Source of the DNA: Metabacillus_B sp050107715
Lineage (GTDB): Bacteria; Bacillota; Bacilli; Bacillales; Bacillaceae
Assembly: GCF_050107715.1 (NCBI RefSeq)
Contig: NZ_JBNILN010000004.1
Span: 261,735-325,734, forward strand
DNA: 64,000 bases
Direction: 5' to 3'
Shown here: positions 35,205-44,274 of the stretch, piece after piece
Position numbering within the stretch: the stretch's first letter is position 1
How the letters are laid out: every line of letters starts with the position of its first letter
Notes under the pieces: generated by a model
The model's database searches: none
Told to the model about the DNA's origin: nothing
What the model saw: the letters and a program-made list of their open reading frames with translations, nothing else
Position numbers and translations under genes: made by a program

Positions 35205-37349
35205 TCAAAAATGAGGCTTTAGCTTAACGGTCAGTAACGTGTCTTCACTGACCAGCGTTCCTTTTGGCAGGCTCTGCTTCGCAGAAAATCCTTCTCCGGT
35301 AAAAGAAACACGGAGCTGCAGCAAATCGGCAAGCTTCATAATGTCCCTTTTAGACCATCCGGAGATGTCGGGCATTTTGACTCGGCCGCCCGTTTGAAGA
35401 AAGACTTTTTCCCCTTTGGCCAGTACAGAAGTTTCAGATGGGGACTGTGCTTCTACTGTCGTGCCTGTTCCTAGCGCAATCGGCTGATAGCCGCCGTTTT
35501 TAAGTCTGGATTCAGCTTCTTTTTTATTTAAGCCTATTACAGATTCCATGACTGGATCTTTGGCGTTAGTTTTTTCCTTTTCTGGCTGTTTTTCATCCGG
35601 TTCTATCTGCAGATATTGCAAACTGTTTTGCATGATGGTCTTAAATATTCCGGAAACAGGCATGGATCCGGTTTCAGTCGGTTCCAGCTCAGGCTGCTGA
35701 ACCGCTACGTATACGAGGAGTTCCGGATCATCCTTAGGCGCCATTCCCATAAACGAGAAAATGAAGTTTTCCTTCCCGGTCATGTAACGGCCGTTTTCCC
35801 CCGGTATTTGGGCTGTTCCGGTCTTTCCCGCTACATCATAGCCTTCAATGGCATATGGTTTTCCTGTGCCATTTTTGGAAGTTACCACTTTCCCCATTAA
35901 ATCCCGTACCTGGGAAGCCGTTTTTTCCGAAATGGGCTGGCTTACTTGCTTAGGCTCATTTTTGCTGACTACTTTATTTATGTCAGTGTCTACAATCTGA
36001 TCAATGATATAGGGCTTCATCATTTTCCCATCGTTGGCAATCGCTGTCGCAGCCTGAATTTGCTCAATCACTGTGGCTGTTGAACCTTGGCCGAAAGACG
36101 CAGTTGCCAGGGAAATTTTACTGTCTGATTTGATTTGACCCGCCTCTTCTCCAGGGAGGTCTATTCCTGTTTTTGTACCAAAGCCAAACTTTTTCATATA
36201 ATCACTATACGCATCCGGGCCAAGCTTCATCGCCAGATTAATCATGGCTGTATTTGAGGAGCGCTCAAATCCCTCATTAAATGTAATCTCGCCCCAGCCG
36301 GTTTTGTTGTGATCCCGAATCGTATATTTGCCGATCTTATTGCTTCCCGATTTGTAGGTGGAGTCGCCTTTATATACACCTGCCTCTATTGCCGCCGCCA
36401 CGGTATACATTTTCATTGTTGAACCTGGCTCAATCGGATAGCCGACGATATCGTTTGTGTAGTTGTTAATATCCCTTGTGTTCGGATTAAAGCTTGGACG
36501 CTGGCTCATTGCCAGAATTTTTCCGGTTTTTGGGTCGGCTGCTACCGCCATCACCTTTTTTGGATTGTACTCCTTAACCGCTTCATTCATAGCATCTTCC
36601 ATGAACGCTTGGATTTTTTGATCAAGTGTCAGGTAAACGTTCTTTCCGTTATCAGGAGGGGTGATTTTGTCTTCACTGCCAGGAAGCTTCCATCCGTAAT
36701 GATCTTTTTCATATTGGATGGCACCATCCTTCTCCTGAAGATGGCTGTCGAGACTCTTTTCAAGCCCAAGCATCCCGTTTATAGCCCCTGTATCTTCATT
36801 TTTCTGAGCATAGCCTATAACATGGGAGGCAAATACACCATTCGAGTAAAATCGTTTCTGGCTTTTAACAAAAGCGATGCCAGGAAGCTTAAGTTTTTCA
36901 ATCTCCAGTTTTTTTGTCTGGCTTAAATTCCGTCCTTCAGAGCCGAATTCTACTTGTTTCGCATCCTTTTTAAGAATTTCAAGCATTTTTGACGGCTCGA
37001 TCCCAAGAAGGGGAGCAAGTTTTTCGGCCGTCTCCTCTTTATCTGCTACATGCTGCGGCTTTTTTGGGTTTGTAGTCAGCTCATCATCCAAAACAGCTAC
37101 GATTTTATAGGCTGATGTATCCTCAGCAATCGCTTTTCCATTGCGGTCGAGAATTGACCCTCTTGAGGCCTCGAGGGTTTGCTTTTCCTCGTACTTTTGG
37201 GCCGCCCGTACTGCGAGGACTTGTCCATCGACTTGACCAGTAAGCTGGATATAAAGAAACCTGGCAGCAATGATAAAGAAGAGCGCCGCAAAAAGTGTTG
37301 CTAATACGGCTGCTCCTCTATTCATATTTTTATTTTTTTTCAGCATCAT
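35205..37349 (-). CDS. pbpB: Penicillin-binding protein 2B
   Basis: Essential class B PBP of the division septum. It has 714 residues: an N-terminal anchor (AAVLATLFAALFFIIAARFLY), a pedestal domain, then the transpeptidase with active-site Ser310 in GSTMK, SSN and KTGTAQ boxes. Two C-terminal PASTA repeats end the protein (DPVMESVIGLNKKEAESRL and VKMPDISGWSKRDIM). The start abuts the ftsL stop, consistent with coupled translation in the mraZ-rsmH-ftsL-pbpB operon. Confidence 0.96.
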   Translation of the reverse strand: MMLKKNKNMNRGAAVLATLFAALFFIIAARFLYIQLTGQVDGQVLAVRAAQKYEEKQTLEASRGSILDRNGKAIAEDTSAYKIVAVLDDELTTNPKKPQHVADKEETAEKLAPLLGIEPSKMLEILKKDAKQVEFGSEGRNLSQTKKLEIEKLKLPGIAFVKSQKRFYSNGVFASHVIGYAQKNEDTGAINGMLGLEKSLDSHLQEKDGAIQYEKDHYGWKLPGSEDKITPPDNGKNVYLTLDQKIQAFMEDAMNEAVKEYNPKKVMAVAADPKTGKILAMSQRPSFNPNTRDINNYTNDIVGYPIEPGSTMKMYTVAAAIEAGVYKGDSTYKSGSNKIGKYTIRDHNKTGWGEITFNEGFERSSNTAMINLAMKLGPDAYSDYMKKFGFGTKTGIDLPGEEAGQIKSDSKISLATASFGQGSTATVIEQIQAATAIANDGKMMKPYIIDQIVDTDINKVVSKNEPKQVSQPISEKTASQVRDLMGKVVTSKNGTGKPYAIEGYDVAGKTGTAQIPGENGRYMTGKENFIFSFMGMAPKDDPELLVYVAVQQPELEPTETGSMPVSGIFKTIMQNSLQYLQIEPDEKQPEKEKTNAKDPVMESVIGLNKKEAESRLKNGGYQPIALGTGTTVEAQSPSETSVLAKGEKVFLQTGGRVKMPDISGWSKRDIMKLADLLQLRVSFTGEGFSAKQSLPKGTLVSEDTLLTVKLKPHF

Positions 37350-37724
37350 TTAATTGGTAAGACCTTTCACATTGTCCTTATCAAGCTTAAGTCCCATCTC
37401 TTTTGCTTTGCTCATCAGCCTGTCATAGTTGCTTAATTCTGTAACTTGAACAGAAAGATCGCTGTTCTTTTTCGTTTGTGCTTCCACTTGGGCTTCGAGC
37501 TTTTGCACCTCAATGCTTGACTGATAGGAAGCTACACTGCTTGAGATCAGCTGAACGCCCGCTGCGGCCAAGCCCAGGACGAACAGAACGAGCAGAACCC
37601 TTTCTCCAAGGGTGATGGGAAGTCTCCTTTTTACCGGTACTGCCTGTGTTTCGGTATGCTGATGCTGCCGGCGTTTCGTTTGCTCCTGCGAGCGCTGATT
37701 TACTTTTACTGCTAAATTGCTCAT
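37350..37724 (-). CDS. ftsL: Cell division protein FtsL
   Basis: Small bitopic divisome protein, 124 residues: a basic cytoplasmic tail, one membrane segment (LGERVLLVLFVLGLAAAGVQL) and an extracellular leucine-zipper-like coiled coil (VQKLEAQVEAQTKKNSDLSV). It pairs with DivIC and DivIB to activate PBP2B/FtsW. Sequence is poorly conserved in the family; the identification rests on size, layout and position between rsmH and pbpB. Confidence 0.94.
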   Translation of the reverse strand: MSNLAVKVNQRSQEQTKRRQHQHTETQAVPVKRRLPITLGERVLLVLFVLGLAAAGVQLISSSVASYQSSIEVQKLEAQVEAQTKKNSDLSVQVTELSNYDRLMSKAKEMGLKLDKDNVKGLTN

Positions 37725-37806
37725 GGCTGGCCCTCCTCTTCAGGATTTTTTAGTTGGTTTTCATTTTTTTATCAAAGGCTTTCTTTATCTATGTGTCATC
37801 CGAGCT

Positions 37807-38739
37807 TTAAAGCTTTTCTGCTATACGGAGTTTTGCGGAACGTGACCGGTTATTTTCAGTCAGCTCTTCCTCTGCGGGCAAAATCGGCTTTCTCGTAATG
37901 AGTTTAATTTTCGGTTCAAATCCCTCTGGAATAATCGGAAGACCCGGCGGGAGCTGAGGAACTTCAGCAGCCTGCTTGAACGTTGTTTTGCAGATCCGGT
38001 CTTCTAATGAATGGAAGGTGATGACACTGATTCTTCCGCCCGGATTCAGAAGTTCAATCGATTGTTCAATTGCCTCCTCAAACACTTTCAGCTCATCATT
38101 AACAGCAATGCGGATCGCCTGGAAAATTCTTTTGGCCGGGTGGCCTCCTGTACGCCTTGCCGGCGCGGGAATGCCCTCTTTAATGAGTTCTACAAGCTCA
38201 TATGTCGTTTGGATCGGTTCCTTATCGCGCTTCGCTTCTATCTTCCTTGCAATTTGCTTTGAGAATTTTTCTTCTCCGTAGCGGAAAAAAATCCGCACCA
38301 GATCCTCATAGCTCCAAGTGTTCACGACATCATAGGCGGATAAATCAGATTGCTGATCCATTCTCATATCAAGGGGTGCATCATGATGGTAGCTGAATCC
38401 TCTTTCGGGTGTATCCAGCTGCGGAGATGAGACTCCTAAATCAAAAAGAATGCCGTCTACTGTTTCAACACCTTGTTCCGCAAGCATTTCTCTGATGTAT
38501 CTGAAATTGCTTTTAATGAGGATGGCCTGTCCTTCATAATCCGATAGTTTGTTTTTTGCATGCTCAATGGCTGTGTCATCCTGGTCAAAAGCGAACAGCC
38601 TGCCTTCTGCTGATAATTGAGAAAGAAGATATTCACTGTGACCTGCACCGCCAAGTGTGCAATCAACGTATGTACCGTTATGTTTTATGTTCAGTCCATC
38701 TACCGTTTCTCTCAGTAAAACTGTTTTATGCTTAAACAT
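37807..38739 (-). CDS. rsmH: 16S rRNA (cytosine-1402-N4)-methyltransferase
   Basis: MraW, an AdoMet-dependent methyltransferase acting on C1402 of 16S rRNA. It has 310 residues from the ATG at 38739, preceded by AAAGGTGG. The AdoMet site is VDCTLGGAGHSEYLL. Further conserved motifs are DGILFDLGVSSPQLD, HPAKRIFQAIRI and ISVITFHSLEDR. It is second in the mraZ operon. Confidence 0.97.
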   Translation of the reverse strand: MFKHKTVLLRETVDGLNIKHNGTYVDCTLGGAGHSEYLLSQLSAEGRLFAFDQDDTAIEHAKNKLSDYEGQAILIKSNFRYIREMLAEQGVETVDGILFDLGVSSPQLDTPERGFSYHHDAPLDMRMDQQSDLSAYDVVNTWSYEDLVRIFFRYGEEKFSKQIARKIEAKRDKEPIQTTYELVELIKEGIPAPARRTGGHPAKRIFQAIRIAVNDELKVFEEAIEQSIELLNPGGRISVITFHSLEDRICKTTFKQAAEVPQLPPGLPIIPEGFEPKIKLITRKPILPAEEELTENNRSRSAKLRIAEKL

Positions 38740-38810
38740 GGATGATACCACCTTTATCAAATTCGAATATGCCTGTATAGACCGTGTAAAGACCTATGCA
38801 CAATGATTCA

Positions 38811-39242
38811 TTATATATCAAAATCAATCATGTTTTCAGCTATTTCCGCGAAAGAATCTTCCTGCTGATTTACATAGTCTTCCCAAACCGGCTTGCTCCA
38901 AAGCTCAATTCGATTTGATACACCGATGACAACGCAATCTTTTTCAAGCTTAGCGTAATTCAGCAGAGGGGATGCAATGTTGATCCGCCCCTGTTTATCC
39001 AGTTCGCATTCAACGGCACCTGAAAAGAAGAATCGTGTAAACGCCCGAGCGTCTTTTTTGGTAAGCGGAAGAGCCTTCAGCTTTTCCTCCATGATTTCCC
39101 ATTCAGCTTTTGGATAGCCGAACAGACATTGGTCGAGCCCTCTCGTTAGGACAAAAGACTCACCCAACCCATCACGGAATTTAGCTGGGACGATCATGCG
39201 GCCTTTTGCATCGATTGTATGCTGATATTCCCCCATGAACAT
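38811..39242 (-). CDS. mraZ: Transcriptional regulator MraZ
   Basis: 143-residue DNA-binding protein with two AbrB/MraZ-type swapped-hairpin repeats (DAKGRMIVPAKFRDGL and DKQGRINIASPLLNYA). MraZ forms rings and represses its own dcw promoter by binding short direct repeats. Three AAGTGG repeats at 10-bp spacing lie about 30-60 bases before its ATG, supporting autoregulation here. It is first gene of the division operon. Confidence 0.97.
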   Translation of the reverse strand: MFMGEYQHTIDAKGRMIVPAKFRDGLGESFVLTRGLDQCLFGYPKAEWEIMEEKLKALPLTKKDARAFTRFFFSGAVECELDKQGRINIASPLLNYAKLEKDCVVIGVSNRIELWSKPVWEDYVNQQEDSFAEIAENMIDFDI

Positions 39243-39272
39243 GACCTGTCCCCACTCTCTCTCCCTGACTCA

Positions 39273-39298
39273 CCACTTTCCCCCACTTATCTCCACTT
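39273..39298 (-). promoter_or_regulatory. Putative MraZ operator: three direct repeats, 10-bp period
   Basis: Minus strand AAGTGG occurs at 39298-39293, 39288-39283 and 39278-39273, exactly ten bases apart. A related AGTGGG lies at 39257-39252, near the same phase. Known MraZ sites are arrays of GTGG[AGT]-type boxes with 10-bp period upstream of mraZ. Binding here is inferred. Confidence 0.75.
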
Positions 39299-39321
39299 CC
39301 CATTCTACACGAGTTCAAAAC

Positions 39322-39347
39322 AAAAAAAAACCCTGTGCAGCACAGGA
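39322..39347 (-). terminator. Intrinsic terminator after bshC
   Basis: Minus strand: CCTGTGC and GCACAGG with a minimal loop, followed by ten T. It isolates the mraZ operon from bshC. Confidence 0.9.
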
Positions 39348-39364
39348 TTTTTAAAAAATTTACG

Positions 39365-40987
39365 TTATAATTTGACAACCTTATGTTGATTATTAAAAGA
39401 ATATGACAAACCCGAAAGATTTTGCGTGAATTGACTCCCATACTTGTTTAAATAGTAATAAATGTTCCAGATTCTTTCCTGCGGAAGTCCTTCAGGTAAA
39501 ATAGAGCGTTCTGCCCTGTCAAATTTCGATAAAATGTGATGGTGTTTCTGCTCTATATTTTTCTTTGTTTCTTTTCGAAGCAGGTCCATTTGCCTAACAA
39601 TAAATTGAATGTTTTTATTTGTGTAACTTTCCATCACTGAAAACTCTGAAATAATCCGTTCTGACAGGCCACTGTGAATCTCTCTCGTGCGCTGAATCGC
39701 ATCCTCTGCAAGTGAATCGATGTCAAGCTCCTGGTGTTCCTCCATCCACTTCTGTTTTTTCTCTTTCCAGTCAGCTTGTAAGGCTTCTTCCAATTCCATG
39801 TGCAATTGTTTAAGGTCTGACTCTATAGACCGTTCCAGAATGGTAATATTGAGCCTCGGGATGACCGGCGGCATCTTCAAACCCATTGTTTGGAATGCCT
39901 TTTTTAACTCCGCCCAGTAGGATATTTCTCCCGGACCGGCAATAAAAGCCAGTGTTGGGAGGATCATTTCCTGCATGATGGGCCTTGTCACAACATTGTT
40001 GCTGAATTTTTCCGGATATGCGGCTGCTTCGTCCATTAATTCCTGATCGGTAAAAGACAGCCTGCCTTCCTTATCCGTAAATCCGCCCGCTTCCGCTCTA
40101 TGCAGCAATACGCGTTCTCCGTCCAATTCATAGAAAAGATTTGAACTTTCCAAGGCCGTTTCAATAATCGGGGAAAAACCATGAGACCGAATCAGCTGCT
40201 GCTGATGTAAAACCGCCCGTGCAATCTCATCATTTTTCCGGATTAGCGTCTGGAAATATTCTGTTTCAAATTCCCGGAGGCTACGGTCTGCAGATTGAAT
40301 CAGAACAAGTCCCTCAGAGCCGAACAAATCCATAATAAGCCATTCGAAAAATTCTGTATAAGTGGAGGATTTATCCAGGAATGCGGTTAATTTGTTCAAC
40401 AGCCCTTTCGTATACTGCGTTTCCCCATAAGATTGAATGACTTCTTCTACCCATCTTTTACAGGCAGTATGGTCGAGCTCTGCAAATGCGACTGATCTCT
40501 TGTCAGTTATCCTCTGGCTGACTGCCTTCTTTTTAATGCGGTTATTCTTTTGTATATAGACATGATTGATTTCATCAAAATCGTGATCTTCCCCCGCGAT
40601 CCAGAATACGGGTATCACGGGTGTCCCAAGTTTTTCCTCCTGCTGCCGGGCGAGGGTCAAAATAGAAATCACTTTATGGATGGTGTAAAGGGGGCCTGTA
40701 AGCAGTCCTGCCTGCTGGCCGCCCACCACTACTGTGCTCTGGCTGTCGAGCAGCCTTTCGATGTTATGCATAGCCGCAGGTGCCTGGAATTTTTCATTGT
40801 ACGTTTTCAGACAGGAAAACAGCTCTTTTCTGTTAAAAGAACCGCTAAGCAGATCGCTGTGCCGTTTTCTATAAACATCTTCCTGGTGGATGTCATAATC
40901 AAAGTATGTATAACTATCTAGCTTTTTTTCAAGCAGTGCACTGACAAACGGATTCGCCGATTGCAGGGAGAACTCAGATATCTCCAT
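39365..40987 (-). CDS. bshC: Bacillithiol synthase (cysteine-adding enzyme) BshC
   Basis: Adds cysteine to glucosaminyl-malate in the last step of bacillithiol synthesis. It has 540 residues from the ATG at 40987 with an AAAGGAAG ribosome site. Family segments include VVVGGQQAGLLTGPLYTIHK, PVFWIAGEDHDFDEI and AFIAGPGEISYWAEL. A long C-terminal coiled coil follows. Located before mraZ as in B. subtilis (yllA), but transcribed separately. Confidence 0.95.
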   Translation of the reverse strand: MEISEFSLQSANPFVSALLEKKLDSYTYFDYDIHQEDVYRKRHSDLLSGSFNRKELFSCLKTYNEKFQAPAAMHNIERLLDSQSTVVVGGQQAGLLTGPLYTIHKVISILTLARQQEEKLGTPVIPVFWIAGEDHDFDEINHVYIQKNNRIKKKAVSQRITDKRSVAFAELDHTACKRWVEEVIQSYGETQYTKGLLNKLTAFLDKSSTYTEFFEWLIMDLFGSEGLVLIQSADRSLREFETEYFQTLIRKNDEIARAVLHQQQLIRSHGFSPIIETALESSNLFYELDGERVLLHRAEAGGFTDKEGRLSFTDQELMDEAAAYPEKFSNNVVTRPIMQEMILPTLAFIAGPGEISYWAELKKAFQTMGLKMPPVIPRLNITILERSIESDLKQLHMELEEALQADWKEKKQKWMEEHQELDIDSLAEDAIQRTREIHSGLSERIISEFSVMESYTNKNIQFIVRQMDLLRKETKKNIEQKHHHILSKFDRAERSILPEGLPQERIWNIYYYLNKYGSQFTQNLSGLSYSFNNQHKVVKL

Positions 40988-41078
40988 GATGTACTTCCTT
41001 TCTCGGTTAAAAATGCATTCCGTCAAAAAGTATAGCACTTCTTGAAGGCTTTGTTAAAAAATACGTCTCACCAGTCCT

Positions 41079-41465
41079 TTAGTAAAACTCTCTGACCGCA
41101 AATAATCCGGCGCCATAAAAAAACAGCAATGGGGACGCAAGAAAATAAACAAGAAAGGACAGCCTCCACATTTTTTTAAATGCCCGCCCCGGTCTTTTCC
41201 ACCCTGAAAAGGCGAAAAACAGAGTGAATAGGAAGCTCCACCCTATAAATGTCCAAAATAGATACATGGAAGGTTCAATCCTCCAGATGGTGATTACTTT
41301 AATATAAACTGAGAAGAAAAAAATCATTACACTTACGTCTGCTGCAGCGAGAACCGCCTTTTTCCCTTTTCCTGTAATCGTTTTGAACGCGGCTATAAGC
41401 ATGACCAGGCATAGTACCGGTACTATTGCGGCCGCGCCAAGCAAAACTGAGATAACTCCAGCCAA
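41079..41465 (-). CDS. DUF3397-type membrane protein
   Basis: 128 residues from a TTG at 41465 with GGAGG eight bases upstream. That ribosome site overlaps the end of the panE-like gene. Four hydrophobic segments (GVISVLLGAAAIVPVLCLVM, VSVMIFFFSVYI, FIGWSFLFTLFFAF, FLVYFLASPLLFFYGAG) predict a small polytopic protein. It is likely the DUF3397 protein often found next to bshC in Bacillaceae; the function is unknown. The longer ATG frame from 41612 is an extension into the upstream gene. Confidence 0.75.
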   Translation of the reverse strand: MAGVISVLLGAAAIVPVLCLVMLIAAFKTITGKGKKAVLAAADVSVMIFFFSVYIKVITIWRIEPSMYLFWTFIGWSFLFTLFFAFSGWKRPGRAFKKMWRLSFLVYFLASPLLFFYGAGLFAVREFY

Positions 41466-41481
41466 ATGATTGTCCTCCGTT

Positions 41482-42363
41482 TCACATACTTTCCATTCCT
41501 TTAATCGCTTTATATGTAAAATCAAGAATGGGCGCCTGCACCCTTTTTTTAGCTGCCTCTTCCAATAGAAAGCCCGCAATGCCTTCAATTTCTGTCTTTC
41601 TCCCATTGGCAAGGTCCTGAAGCATGGAGGATGTATTATCAGATGTCATGCTGCACACTTTCTGTACGTTCTCCCATTGTTTCGTTTTATCGGGGAGCTC
41701 CAAAATTTCAAAGGCCTCATTGAAGACTTTTTTTAACAAATGTAAATAGTGGGGGTTGTCTATAAGCTCTCCGTTCCGGACCTTTAACAGTCCCGTTAAT
41801 GGATTTACACAAGCGTTTACAAGCAGCTTTTCAGCAAGGACAATATACCAGTCAGGGGCGAGGAGAAAAGGGAAATCTTCCGTTCCCAGTGATTGTATAA
41901 GTCCCTCATCATGTGCTGCCCCTTCTGCAGAAAAAGCGGAGTAAACGGTTCCGCCGCTCCCGTTGTGTCTCACTTCGTTTAAAGAGCGTTTAAACGCACC
42001 GTGACTGACTGAACCCGTATACAAATTATGCCCTCTCAGCTCTGATAAACTATGGATATGTCCCATTCCATTCTGCAGGAATAGAAGGGTCTTCGGATGT
42101 GAAGGAGAAAGATTTTCCAGTACAGAAGGCAGCTGAAACTGTTTGACCGTCAAAATCAGAAGCTCCTCCTTGTAATGCCTGGAGGCTGTTGCGCCCGGGA
42201 AGCTTTGAAGCGGGGCACTCCCTTTCAGCAGCGTGATTCCGTTTTCCCTTATAGCGGCTGCTTGTTCCTCTGTGTTTGTATAGATTGTGATGCAGTGGGT
42301 GCGGCTCAGGTAGGCAGCAAAAAGCAAACCGATGGCTCCGCCGCCGATAACTCCAGCGTTCAT
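41482..42363 (-). CDS. ylbQ: 2-dehydropantoate 2-reductase family protein (YlbQ/PanE-like)
   Basis: NADPH-dependent ketopantoate reductase family (ApbA/PanE), 293 residues from the ATG at 42363 with AGAGGAGG upstream. It has a Rossmann loop GVIGGGAIGLLFAAYL, a conserved TVKQFQ lysine segment, and the C-terminal catalytic domain with NACVNPLTGLL. It matches B. subtilis ylbQ by position. Whether it serves pantothenate synthesis or a related reduction cannot be told. Confidence 0.88.
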   Translation of the reverse strand: MNAGVIGGGAIGLLFAAYLSRTHCITIYTNTEEQAAAIRENGITLLKGSAPLQSFPGATASRHYKEELLILTVKQFQLPSVLENLSPSHPKTLLFLQNGMGHIHSLSELRGHNLYTGSVSHGAFKRSLNEVRHNGSGGTVYSAFSAEGAAHDEGLIQSLGTEDFPFLLAPDWYIVLAEKLLVNACVNPLTGLLKVRNGELIDNPHYLHLLKKVFNEAFEILELPDKTKQWENVQKVCSMTSDNTSSMLQDLANGRKTEIEGIAGFLLEEAAKKRVQAPILDFTYKAIKGMESM

Positions 42364-42439
42364 GAAAACACGCCTCCTCTTTATTTCCCTTATCATACCA
42401 AATATTGGCGCTGCAAAACATCTGTTTGGGAAACGAAAA

Positions 42440-42488
42440 TAAAAAAATGACTCCATCTGTGCATTACCATGCAGGATTGGAGTCATTA
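42440..42488 (-). terminator. Intrinsic terminator after the acyl-CoA carboxylase genes
   Basis: Minus strand: AATGACTCCA and TGGAGTCATT arms, with an inner GCATGGTAATGC hairpin, followed by a T-rich run. It ends the three-gene carboxylase operon. Confidence 0.88.
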
Positions 42489-42493
42489 TTAGA

Positions 42494-44032
42494 TCATACG
42501 GGATAGACGGGATGTTTTCTATAAGGGAGTGCTTCTTCTTTCGATTCATATTGACTAAACCGGATGACCAATTCATTTCGGAGATCGTCCGCCCCGACGA
42601 TATGATCGATAATCATCTCTGAAGCAAGCCGGTAAATGTCAATGTGCTCCTTATATTCCTGCTGTTTCTCAAGCACATAATTCATTCGTTCCTTCGGGTC
42701 TTCTATTTCATTAATTTTATTTGAGTATACAGCGTTAACTGCCGCCTCCGGGCCCATCACCGCAATTTGAGCAGATGGAAGAGCGATGCAGCAATCCGGC
42801 TCGAATGCAGGTCCTGACATAGCATACAGCCCCGCTCCATAAGCCTTTCGGATAATAACCGAAATCCTCGGCACAGTGGCTGAGCTCATCGCAGCGATCA
42901 TTTTAGCTCCATGCCGGATGATACCCGCTCTTTCCACTTTCGTCCCGATCATAAATCCGGGTACATCCGCCAGGAAAAGGAGCGGGATATTAAAAGCATC
43001 ACACAGGGTTACGAATTTTGCCGCCTTATCGGCAGAATCCACAAACAGGACTCCGCCTTTTACCCTCGGCTGATTGGCTACAACTCCTACAGTCTTCCCA
43101 TCTATTCTCGCCAATCCGGTTATGAGCTCCTGGGCAAATAGCTTTTTGATTTCAAAGAAACTGCCTCCGTCAATCAGCGTATCGATTGCTTCATACATAT
43201 TGAAAGGCGCATTCTGATTCTCAGGAACAATAGCAGAAAGAGCTTTTTCAGAGACCGGGGCAGCCGGCTCTTTGCCTGATGGCTTATGCTTGAAATTTCC
43301 GGGAAAATAGGTCATATATGTGCGGGCTTCGGCTATGGCTTCCTCCTCTGTAGATACAAGTACATCTCCGCATCCGCTGACGCTGCAATGCATCCGCGCT
43401 CCGCCCATTTCTTCAAGCGACACCTTCTCGCCTATGACCTTCTCGGCCATCCGGGGAGACCCTAAATACATGGAGGCATTTCCTTCCACCATGATGACGA
43501 TATCGCAGAAAGCAGGAATGTATGCCCCACCTGCGGCCGACGGTCCAAAAAGGAGACATACCTGAGGGATCATTCCTGACAGCCGGACCTGATTATGAAA
43601 GATTCTGCCAGCTCCCCTTCGGTTTGGAAACATATCGAGCTGATTGGTAATCCTTGCACCGGCGGAATCAACTAAATATAGAAGAGGCACCATTAATTTT
43701 TCTGCCGTTTCCTGAATTCGGATAATCTTTTCAACGGTCCGCGCACCCCAGGAGCCAGCTTTAACCGTTGAGTCATTCGCCATCACACAAACGGTTTGGC
43801 CATGAACCTTGCCAATAGCCGTTACGACGCCATCTGCCGGAAGGTCTCCGGCAAGATGGTTGGCGAATTTCCCATCCTCCGTATACTGCCCGTTATCAAA
43901 CAGCTGTTTTAAGCGGTCCCGGACGAAAAGCTTCCCCTGCTGCCGTGATTTTTCGTGGTATTTAGGATGGCCGCCAGCCTCAGCTTCCGCAATCTTTTCC
44001 TTCAGCTGTCCATCCAGTTCCATCATCTTCAT
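42494..44032 (-). CDS. Acyl-CoA carboxylase, carboxyltransferase subunit
   Basis: Biotin-dependent carboxyltransferase of the propionyl-/methylmalonyl-CoA type with fused alpha and beta halves, 512 residues from the ATG at 44032 (AAAGGGGGA upstream). Typical segments are GVVTAIGKVHGQTVCVMAND, FGPSAAGGAYIPAFCD, FLADVPGFMIGT and YGAGLYAMSGPAFEPD. It takes CO2 from the carboxybiotin carrier encoded just upstream. Candidate substrates are propionyl-CoA or a branched enoyl-CoA; I cannot decide. Related to B. subtilis YqjD and YngE. Confidence 0.9.
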   Translation of the reverse strand: MKMMELDGQLKEKIAEAEAGGHPKYHEKSRQQGKLFVRDRLKQLFDNGQYTEDGKFANHLAGDLPADGVVTAIGKVHGQTVCVMANDSTVKAGSWGARTVEKIIRIQETAEKLMVPLLYLVDSAGARITNQLDMFPNRRGAGRIFHNQVRLSGMIPQVCLLFGPSAAGGAYIPAFCDIVIMVEGNASMYLGSPRMAEKVIGEKVSLEEMGGARMHCSVSGCGDVLVSTEEEAIAEARTYMTYFPGNFKHKPSGKEPAAPVSEKALSAIVPENQNAPFNMYEAIDTLIDGGSFFEIKKLFAQELITGLARIDGKTVGVVANQPRVKGGVLFVDSADKAAKFVTLCDAFNIPLLFLADVPGFMIGTKVERAGIIRHGAKMIAAMSSATVPRISVIIRKAYGAGLYAMSGPAFEPDCCIALPSAQIAVMGPEAAVNAVYSNKINEIEDPKERMNYVLEKQQEYKEHIDIYRLASEMIIDHIVGADDLRNELVIRFSQYESKEEALPYRKHPVYPV

Positions 44033-44045
44033 TAATGATCCCCCT

Positions 44046-44261
44046 TTAATCCTCCAAAATGACGAGGACGTCCCCTTCATTTACGAAATCTCCTGTTTGA
44101 ACCTTTACTTCTTTTACTTTACCTGTAAAAGTGGATTCAATCGGTATTTCCATCTTCATGGATTCAAGCATTAATAAATCCTGCCCGGTATTGACAGAGG
44201 CACCCGATTCTACTAACACATTCAGTACAGTACCCGCCATGCTTGCTGTAACTTCTTTCAT
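44046..44261 (-). CDS. Biotin carboxyl carrier protein (biotinyl domain only)
   Basis: 71-residue stand-alone biotinyl domain. The biotinylation motif is LESMKM with the acceptor Lys36, flanked by GTVLNVLVESGASVNTGQ and GKVKEVKVQTGDFV. It begins nine bases after AAAGGA. It lies between biotin carboxylase and carboxyltransferase with short gaps, so the three make one complex. It is comparable to the small yngHB product of B. subtilis. Confidence 0.92.
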   Translation of the reverse strand: MKEVTASMAGTVLNVLVESGASVNTGQDLLMLESMKMEIPIESTFTGKVKEVKVQTGDFVNEGDVLVILED

Positions 44262-44274
44262 ATTCAATCATCCT

